Source: JBDIBB01 sp039812685 (lineage in GTDB: Bacteria > Acidobacteriota > Vicinamibacteria > Vicinamibacterales > JAFNAJ01). Taken from it: a stretch of DNA of 11,191 nt. The DNA is taken from the NCBI GenBank assembly GCA_039812685.1, contig JBDIBB010000119.1, positions 1 through 11,191 on the forward strand, given 5' to 3'. The translations under genes were made by a program, and so were the position numbers. The notes under the pieces were generated by a model. It ran no database searches. It saw only the letters and a program-made list of their open reading frames with translations, and was not told the origin of the DNA. This document shows, piece after piece, positions 6,340 through 11,191 of the stretch. Within the stretch, counting starts at the first letter, position 1; each line of letters opens with the position of its first letter.

Positions 6340-7476
6340 ATGCGTGTCTCCACTCACCTGATTGCCGACCGCGAAGCGGTGGCCCGCCTGCCCGTCGAGC
6401 GGGATTCGGACCGCACCCTGGTACTGGCCTTCGGCCCCTCGGCCGACCAGGGCGTCCCCGAGGTGGTGGCCGCCCTCTCCCACGCCTTTCCCCGGAGTGT
6501 CGTCGCCGGCTGCTCGACGGCCGGGCAGATCCACGAGCGGACCCTGCAGGATCGGCACTTCTCGGTGGCGGTGGCGAGCTTCGATGCCGTTGACCTCGCG
6601 CCGGCGGTCGTCCACGTGGCTTCCGCACGCCACTCCAGGGCTGCCGCCGGGGAGATCCTCGCGCAGGTGAGCCGGCCCGATCTGCGCGCGCTGCTGGTTC
6701 TGGCCGATGGGCTCAGCGTGGACGCCAGCGAGTTCGTTCGCGGCATCAATGCCGCCGTGCCGCCGGGCGTGATCGTCACGGGAGGCCTGGCGGGCGACGG
6801 ATCTCGGCTCAGGCGTGCGTGGGTTATGCACGATGGCCGGGCGGCCGATCGGGTGGTGGCGGCAATCGGACTCGCCGGCGACCGAGTGGTGGTCGGGCAC
6901 GGCACGCGCGCCGGGTGGGAGCCGTTCGGGCCCGAGCGTGTCGTCACGCGCGCGGAGGGGGCGACGGTCTTCGAGTTCGATGGACGCCCCGCACTGCGAC
7001 TGTACGAAGACTACCTGGGCTCGACGGCTGCCGGGCTCCCGTGGACGGGGCTCCTGCTGCCCGTCTCGCTGATGACCAGTTCCCACACTCGCGACTGTGT
7101 GCTCCGCAGCGTGCTGGCCGTTGACGAGACATCCGGGGCGGTGACCTTCGCCGGCGACGTCCCGCAGGGCTCACGTGTCCGGTTGATGCGCGCCAGCGCC
7201 GACCGCCTCGTGCAGGGGGCGTCCCAGGCCGGTTTCCATGGCCAGGCGCAACGGGCCGCCGGTCCGGTGCTCGCCGTCGCGATCAGCGGTGTCGGCCGCC
7301 GTGTGGCGCTCGGCGAGCGCACCGAAGAGGAGATCGAGGCCACGCTCGACGCCCTGCCGCCCGTCACGCGGCAGGTGGGCTTCTACGCCTACGGAGAGAT
7401 CGGCCCCGGGGTGGACGGTGCCTGCGTGCTCTACAACCAGACCATGACGCTGACGACCATCGGGGAGGCGGCGTGA
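6340..7476 (+). CDS. FIST-domain signal sensor protein (FIST N and C)
   Basis: A 378-residue soluble protein with the full FIST N plus FIST C arrangement, a ligand-sensing module proposed to bind small molecules such as amino acids and to feed signalling proteins. Visible marks are VVAGCSTAGQI (Gly57-Cys58-Ser59-Thr60) and VTGGLAGDG near 146-154 in the N-part, then the LRLYEDYLG segment around Tyr222 that opens the C-part, and a C-terminal FYAYGEIGPG-type ending shared by family members. There is no signal peptide or membrane segment. The ATG has no convincing Shine-Dalgarno. Its stop overlaps the start of the hybrid kinase by 4 bases, so the two are co-translated and almost certainly work together, FIST as sensor and the kinase as output. 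The ligand is unknown. The family assignment is firm; the role is inferred from domain and context. Confidence 0.88.
   Translation: MRVSTHLIADREAVARLPVERDSDRTLVLAFGPSADQGVPEVVAALSHAFPRSVVAGCSTAGQIHERTLQDRHFSVAVASFDAVDLAPAVVHVASARHSRAAAGEILAQVSRPDLRALLVLADGLSVDASEFVRGINAAVPPGVIVTGGLAGDGSRLRRAWVMHDGRAADRVVAAIGLAGDRVVVGHGTRAGWEPFGPERVVTRAEGATVFEFDGRPALRLYEDYLGSTAAGLPWTGLLLPVSLMTSSHTRDCVLRSVLAVDETSGAVTFAGDVPQGSRVRLMRASADRLVQGASQAGFHGQAQRAAGPVLAVAISGVGRRVALGERTEEEIEATLDALPPVTRQVGFYAYGEIGPGVDGACVLYNQTMTLTTIGEAA
7462..7468 (+). promoter_or_regulatory. Ribosome binding site of the hybrid kinase inside the FIST gene
   Basis: GGGGAGG lies within the last codons of the FIST gene, 4 bases before the overlapping GTG at 7473 and 10 bases before a second in-frame GTG at 7479. 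Either start gives nearly the same protein (2 residues' difference). The layout is typical of translational coupling. Confidence 0.55.
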
Positions 7477-9680
7477 CCGTGCATCCCGTGCTGGCCCGGC
7501 AACTCAATCGCCTGGGCCTGGACCCCGCCACGCCGCCAGGTGTCGAAGCCTGGCACGCGCTGCTCGGCCGCATCGCCCAGCGCTACGCGGATCTCGACCA
7601 GGAGCGCTATCTCGGCGAACGCGCGCTCGAGGTGGCGTCCCAGGAGATGCAGCAGCTCATCGAGGATCTTCGCCTCAGGAGCGCATCGGACCTCGCCGAC
7701 GAGCGCGATCGCCTCCAGGCGATCATCGGGTCGCTGGGCGATGGCGTGTGCGTGATCGATCGAGCCGGCCGCGTGGTGCTCCTGAACCACGCCGCGTGCT
7801 CCCTGACCGGCACCGCGTCGGCCGACGCGGTCGGCCGGGACATCGAGAGCCTCGGATGGGTGTCGCCCGATCGGGCCAGCCGCCTGCGGCAGGCCTGCCG
7901 GCACGTGCTCCAGACGTGTCAGGCGTCCCGTCACGACGATCTCGAACTGCTGTCGGCCGACGGCACGACGCGATCCGTCGCCTGCTCGATCACCCCCGTG
8001 CTGCACGAGGGTCACGTCGGCGGGCTCGTCCTCGCCTTCCACGACGTCACCCGCCAGCGGCAGGCGAGCGCCGACCTGGTCCGCGCGCGCGACGATGCGG
8101 AAGCCGCGACGCGGGCCAAGTCGGAGTTCCTCGCCGCGATGAGCCACGAGCTGCGCACCCCGCTGAACGGCATCGTCGGCATGTCGGGCCTGCTGCTCGA
8201 GACCTCGCTCGACCCGACCCAGCACGAGTACGCCTCGACGGTGAAGACCTGCGCCGAGGGCCTGGTGTCGATCATCAGCGACATCCTCGACTTCTCGAAG
8301 ATCGAGGCCGGGCACCTCGAGATCGAGGCTCTCCCGTTCGACCTGCACGCTGTCGTCGAGGACACGACGGCGGTGATGGCCGATGCCGCGTATCGTCGCG
8401 GTGTCGAACTGATCTGCGAGATTGCCGCCAACGTGCCGCGGGCCGTCATCGGTGACGCCGCCCGGCTGAGGCAGGTGATTCTCAACCTGCTCTCGAACGC
8501 GGTGAAGTTCACCGAGCGCGGCGAGGTGGTCGTCACCGTGACGCTCGCCGGCACCGATCGCGACGCCGACGCGTCGGGCACGCCGGAGCCGGCCATCCCC
8601 GTGCAGATCGAGGTGAGCGACACGGGGATCGGCATTGCAGCCGAGGCGCTGCCGCGGCTGTTCGAGCGCTTCACGCAGGCCGACCCTTCGACGACCAGGC
8701 GGTTCGGCGGCACGGGGCTTGGACTGGCCATCTGCCGCCGGCTCGTCGGGCTCATGGACGGGACCGCCACCGTCCGCAGCCAGATGGGCGTGGGCACGGT
8801 GTTCACCGTCACGCTGCCCCTGCGGGTGGACGCGACGGCTGCCCCGACTCACGATCGCTACGTCGCGGCCGGCGAACGCGTGTTGTGCGTCGACGACAAC
8901 GCGCGGCAGCGCCAGCACCTGTCGGCCCTGATCACCGCGCTGGGCCTGCGCTGCACCACCGTTCCGCACGCCGTGGCCGCATTCGACGCGCTGCGCGAGG
9001 CGGTCCGGGCCGGCGATCGGTTCGGCGCGGTGATCGTGGATCAGCACATGCCGGACCTCGGCGGCGTGGAACTGGTGCGCTGGATCAGGGCCGTGCCCTC
9101 GGTGAGCCCCACCAGCGTCATTCTCCTCAGCGTCCCGGGTGCGCCGTTGCCAGCCACCGACGATGGGCTGCGGCTGGCGGGCCGGCTGGCGAAGCCGGTC
9201 AGGCGTGCGGCGCTCATCGACCTGCTCGGCCAGTTGCTCGGCTGGACCGAACGGGTGGATGCGGGCGAGGCACGGCCGTCGGCGCGGGCCGTCGGCGGGG
9301 GCCGGCGCGTGCTGGTGGCCGAGGACAACGCGGTCAACCAGCGCGTGATCGTCGCGCAACTGCGGCGGCTCGGCTTCTATCCCGATCTCGCGCGCAATGG
9401 GCTCGAGGCCGTCGCCGCGGCCGCCACGGGTCGTTACGATCTCGTCCTGATGGACTGCCAGATGCCGGAGATGGACGGCTACGAGGCGACGCGCGCCATC
9501 CGCCGGCTGGCCGACCAGGCGCGCGAGGTCCCGATCGTCGCGCTGACGGCCAGCGCGCTCACCACGGATCGCGATCGATGCTTCGAGGCCGGCATGGACG
9601 CCTTCCTCGCCAAGCCGGTGGACCACGCGCGGCTCATCGAGGTCCTCGGCCGATGGCTGCCGAAGGCCTCGGTGGCCTGA
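7473..9680 (+). CDS. Soluble hybrid sensor histidine kinase: PAS, HisKA, HATPase, two receivers
   Basis: A 735-residue cytoplasmic kinase. Residues 1-75 hold a helical, charged N-terminal region (HPVLARQLNRLGLD, then QERYLGERALEVASQEMQ). A PAS fold covers about 81-192. HisKA carries the phospho-acceptor His225 in AMSHELRTPLNG. The HATPase domain shows the N box (Asn342 in NLLSNAVKFT), DTGIG with Asp383, and GGTGLGL from about 412. Receiver 1 has Asp474/Asp475, phospho-acceptor Asp523, Ser553 and Lys574. Receiver 2 has Glu617/Asp618, phospho-acceptor Asp661, Thr692 and Lys714. Both receivers look competent. There are no transmembrane segments and no HPt domain, so phosphate must pass to a separate HPt or response regulator, or the protein acts by conformation. 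The GTG start at 7473 overlaps the FIST stop (GTGA) with GGGGAGG at 7462-7468 just before it. A GTG at 7479 is an alternative with better spacing. The FIST protein is the likely input. Confidence 0.93.
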   Translation: MTVHPVLARQLNRLGLDPATPPGVEAWHALLGRIAQRYADLDQERYLGERALEVASQEMQQLIEDLRLRSASDLADERDRLQAIIGSLGDGVCVIDRAGRVVLLNHAACSLTGTASADAVGRDIESLGWVSPDRASRLRQACRHVLQTCQASRHDDLELLSADGTTRSVACSITPVLHEGHVGGLVLAFHDVTRQRQASADLVRARDDAEAATRAKSEFLAAMSHELRTPLNGIVGMSGLLLETSLDPTQHEYASTVKTCAEGLVSIISDILDFSKIEAGHLEIEALPFDLHAVVEDTTAVMADAAYRRGVELICEIAANVPRAVIGDAARLRQVILNLLSNAVKFTERGEVVVTVTLAGTDRDADASGTPEPAIPVQIEVSDTGIGIAAEALPRLFERFTQADPSTTRRFGGTGLGLAICRRLVGLMDGTATVRSQMGVGTVFTVTLPLRVDATAAPTHDRYVAAGERVLCVDDNARQRQHLSALITALGLRCTTVPHAVAAFDALREAVRAGDRFGAVIVDQHMPDLGGVELVRWIRAVPSVSPTSVILLSVPGAPLPATDDGLRLAGRLAKPVRRAALIDLLGQLLGWTERVDAGEARPSARAVGGGRRVLVAEDNAVNQRVIVAQLRRLGFYPDLARNGLEAVAAAATGRYDLVLMDCQMPEMDGYEATRAIRRLADQAREVPIVALTASALTTDRDRCFEAGMDAFLAKPVDHARLIEVLGRWLPKASVA

Positions 9681-9686
9681 GCCGCG

Positions 9687-10298
9687 TCACTTGCGTTCGA
9701 GCCGGCGTGTGATCACCACGAGCTCGTTGCCGCCAATGGCGGTCTGGCCCACGGTCACGCCGACGAACTCGAAGCCCAGCGTTCCGGCCTCGTGCAGTTC
9801 CTTCTCCATCGTCGAGGTCTTGCTCGTGGCCAGCAGCCTGTACTGCCAGTTGCGAACCTCCGCATCCTTGTCGCGCTCGAGGATGACCACCACCTCCCGG
9901 CCCCCGAACAGGCTCTGGAAGACGGTCTGGCCTTTGTACTCGTAGCCGACGTCACCCGCGTCCTCGAGCTCCCGCTGCATCGTGGAGGTCTTGCTCGTGG
10001 CGAGCAGCTTGTAGCGGTAGCGTCCCTTGGCCCCGTCGGGCCGGCGCGACATGATGGCGACCACCTGGGATCCGCCAAACGCGGTGTCGCCGCCCATCAC
10101 GCCCTCGAAGCGGAACCCGGCCTCGGCGTTGGCGTTGAGTTCCTTCTCCATGGTCGATGTCTTGTTCGTGGCCAGCAGGATGTAATCGATCTCCTGCGCC
10201 GACGCCGCGGCGACGGTCGTGACGACGAGGGCCGTCAGCAGGACCGCGCGCGGGAGCGCGCGAGCGGCGAAGGAGCCAGGGGCGGTACACACGAGCAT
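9687..10298 (-). CDS. Secreted protein of three tandem 57-residue repeats (DUF4177-like modules?)
   Basis: A 203-residue protein of unknown function. Residues 1-34 form a signal peptide (RAVLLTALVVTTVAAASA before Gln35). The mature part is three copies of one module at about 37-93, 94-150 and 151-203. Each opens with an aromatic pattern (D-Y-I, Y-R-Y-K, W-Q-Y-R), then LLAT(N/S)KTSTM at 41-50, 98-107 and 155-164, a helix rich in E and A, G-(F/Y)-x-(F/Y), an FGG/IGG turn (74-76, 131-133, 188-190) and a hydrophobic strand (VVAIM, VVVIL, LVVIT). The period is exactly 57 residues. The alternation of Y-x-LL strand, helix, G-aromatic strand and hydrophobic strand recalls DUF4177 modules, but this is a resemblance, not an identification. 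The start is supported by GGAGG 6 bases upstream of the ATG. There are no cysteines in the mature part and no lipobox. The gene converges on the kinase gene with a 6-base gap. Confidence 0.85.
   Translation of the reverse strand: MLVCTAPGSFAARALPRAVLLTALVVTTVAAASAQEIDYILLATNKTSTMEKELNANAEAGFRFEGVMGGDTAFGGSQVVAIMSRRPDGAKGRYRYKLLATSKTSTMQRELEDAGDVGYEYKGQTVFQSLFGGREVVVILERDKDAEVRNWQYRLLATSKTSTMEKELHEAGTLGFEFVGVTVGQTAIGGNELVVITRRLERK
9690..10190 (-). repeat. Three 171-bp in-frame repeats within the secreted protein gene
   Basis: The copies are in phase: the G of the codon block for the KTST core sits at 9814, 9985 and 10156, exactly 171 bases apart each time. A stretch of about 33 bases around this core differs by only about 3 bases between copies, while the rest of each unit has diverged much further. 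This indicates internal duplication followed by selection, or gene conversion, on the core. Confidence 0.85.
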
Positions 10299-10339
10299 GC
10301 GAAACCTCCAGTGTGCAGAGAGTGGCGGGCGCGCGCCTC

Positions 10340-10369
10340 ATTGTGACGCAGCCCCCGTTCCGGCGTCAC
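10340..10369 (-). promoter_or_regulatory. Weak candidate promoter of the repeat-protein gene
   Basis: On the minus strand GTGACG (10369-10364), an 18-base spacer and CACAAT (10345-10340) form a poor to moderate sigma-70 match. Transcription would begin near 10333, about 35 bases before the ATG. Read-through from the stress protein gene upstream (137-base gap, no clear terminator seen) is an alternative. Confidence 0.25.
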
Positions 10370-10435
10370 GGGGACCACAGGCGGCGCCCGCGGTGCCGGA
10401 GGCGGCGGGAAACCGGCGAGCGGACGATGGCGCCG

Positions 10436-10903
10436 TTACGACGCCTCGGGCGCCTGCTCGCCCTGTCTGACGGTGAGCACCGGGCAATGCGCCTTACGCA
10501 CGACGCGTTCGGCCACGCTGCCGAGCAGCATGTGTGCGATCGCGCCGCGCCCGTGGGTCCCGAGCACGATGAGGTCGGCCCGCTCCTCGCGGGCGTAGCG
10601 GACGATCTCGACGAACGGGCTGCCGGTGCGCAGCACCAGTACGGCACGATGCCGCTTCCGCTCGTCGGGCGTGAGCACCGCCTCGAGGCGTTCGCGGGCC
10701 TGACGTTCCATTTCCTCGTGCACGCCGGGGAGCGCGGCGACGTAGACCTCGGTGGTCCAGGCGTGCGCCGCGAGATCCTCGAGCACGTGCAGGACGTGCA
10801 GCGACGAGCCGAACGCCTCGGCGAGGGTCTTCGCGTAGTCCAGCGCGGCCTCCGACGCATCGCTGAAATCGGTGGCGAACAGGATCGTGCGAATGGCAGG
10901 CAT
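10436..10903 (-). CDS. Universal stress protein (UspA family), ATP-binding type
   Basis: A 155-residue single-domain cytoplasmic protein. It begins TILFATDFSDAS with the conserved Asp12. It carries the complete nucleotide-binding signature G-2x-G-9x-G-S as Gly115, Gly118, Gly128, Ser129 in GTHGRGAIAHMLLGS, followed by VAERVVRKAHCPVLTVR. It is therefore of the ATP-binding (MJ0577-like) type rather than the non-binding UspA type. Such proteins respond to starvation, redox or general stress, with biochemical outputs that vary. The start at 10903 is supported by GGAGG 6 bases upstream; the frame extends further, but the extension has no family similarity. It is co-oriented with the repeat-protein gene 137 bases downstream, and divergent from the gene starting at 11091. 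Confidence 0.93.
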   Translation of the reverse strand: MPAIRTILFATDFSDASEAALDYAKTLAEAFGSSLHVLHVLEDLAAHAWTTEVYVAALPGVHEEMERQARERLEAVLTPDERKRHRAVLVLRTGSPFVEIVRYAREERADLIVLGTHGRGAIAHMLLGSVAERVVRKAHCPVLTVRQGEQAPEAS

Positions 10904-10945
10904 GGCGGCCCTCCGGTGGCGGGGTGAGGGGCAGTGACCGCTTCC

Positions 10946-10951
10946 ATTATC
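10946..10951 (-). promoter_or_regulatory. Candidate -10 box of the universal stress protein gene
   Basis: GATAAT on the minus strand matches the -10 consensus at 5 of 6 positions and would start transcription near 10939, giving a leader of about 36 bases. No recognisable -35 lies 16-18 bases further upstream, so an activator or alternative sigma factor could be involved, or the match is chance. Confidence 0.35.
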
Positions 10952-11070
10952 CGTCGGTTGGCAGCCCGACGATACCGCCACCGCCGGCCAGGTGTCCAGG
11001 CCCGGGTCGAGGCCGGTCGAGCCGTGGCGCGCGAGGGCGCCGTCGCCGGCCCGGACGGCCGGCAGCCGGA

Positions 11071-11079
11071 TGATATACT
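11071..11079 (+). promoter_or_regulatory. Extended -10 promoter, near-leaderless, for the gene at 11091
   Basis: TG at 11071-11072, one base, then TATACT (11074-11079) forms a complete extended -10 element with 5 of 6 matches in the hexamer. It ends only 11 bases before the ATG at 11091, so the mRNA leader should be about 5 bases or fewer. The ATG lacks a Shine-Dalgarno sequence, consistent with leaderless initiation. The region at -35 is not conserved, as expected for extended -10 promoters. Confidence 0.55.
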
Positions 11080-11090
11080 CCGGCGCGATT

Positions 11091-11191
11091 ATGCGTTTCG
11101 CGCCGGAATACGTCTCTCACGTCCTCACCGACAACTTCGACGACGCCAAGGCACTGTTCCTCGAACCGCTGCTCTCGATGCACTACGCCCA
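11091..11191 (+). CDS. 5' fragment of a gene, possibly argininosuccinate lyase-type
   Basis: Only the first 33 codons and two further bases lie in the window; the frame is open to the edge. The N-terminus MRFAPEYVSHVLTDNF, then DDAKALFLEPLLSMHYA, is helical and amphipathic. The L-x-x-L-L-S-M-H-Y-A segment recalls the first core helix of the fumarase/argininosuccinate lyase superfamily, where an L-x-x-A-H-x-x-M-L pattern follows. This assignment rests on memory of a short segment and is tentative. That it is a real coding start is better supported, by the promoter placed directly before it and by sound codon use. Confidence 0.5.
   Translation, partial: MRFAPEYVSHVLTDNFDDAKALFLEPLLSMHYA

Noticed and set aside
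7431..9626. 731-codon open frame on the minus strand, antisense to the hybrid kinase
   Set aside because: It is a GC-driven shadow: no domain, no start site with a Shine-Dalgarno sequence, and arginine/histidine-rich composition. The opposite strand encodes an intact kinase with all catalytic motifs.

Overview
The window reads as a chromosomal stretch from a GC-rich Gram-negative soil-type bacterium, most likely an acidobacterium of the Vicinamibacteria/Luteitalea kind. That placement is an inference from three things: the very high GC at third codon positions, an Oar-type TonB-dependent receptor with an N-terminal carboxypeptidase-regulatory-like domain (a family greatly expanded in Acidobacteriota), and starts that mix strong Shine-Dalgarno sites with apparently leaderless ATGs. 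I see no phage, transposon, integron, CRISPR, tRNA or rRNA signal.

Layout from left to right. Positions 1-121 hold a degenerate heptanucleotide tandem repeat overlapping a strong hairpin, just past the end of a large outer-membrane TonB-dependent receptor gene (122-2905, minus). A 362-base divergent intergenic region separates it from a class I/II PLP aminotransferase (3268-4428, plus). A 325-base gap follows with a terminator-like hairpin and a near-consensus sigma-70 promoter (TTGACA-N17-TACACT), which drives a small secreted class I cytochrome c (4754-5182, plus). Two hairpins follow. The second is a perfect 12-bp dyad that also covers the probable -10 box of the next gene, a single-domain threonine/serine dehydratase (5248-6213, plus).

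Next comes a two-gene signalling unit. A FIST-domain sensor protein (6340-7476) overlaps by 4 bases (GTGA) a soluble hybrid histidine kinase with PAS, HisKA, HATPase and two receiver domains (7473-9680). The kinase has no membrane segment, so the pair looks like a cytoplasmic ligand-sensing complex. Only 6 bases past the kinase stop, a convergent minus-strand gene (9687-10298) encodes a secreted protein made of three copies of a 57-residue module with a nearly invariant LLAT(N/S)KTSTM core. This is the least familiar protein in the window. Upstream of it on the same strand lies a universal stress protein with a complete ATP-binding motif (10436-10903). The last 101 bases begin a plus-strand gene, tentatively of the argininosuccinate lyase type, with an extended -10 promoter only about 11 bases from its ATG.

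Most neighbours look like independent transcription units rather than one pathway. The clear functional pair is FIST plus kinase. No confidently new multi-gene system is evident. The best leads are the triple-repeat secreted protein, the FIST/kinase pair with its distinctive kinase N-terminus, the dyad over the dehydratase promoter, and the heptamer repeat.
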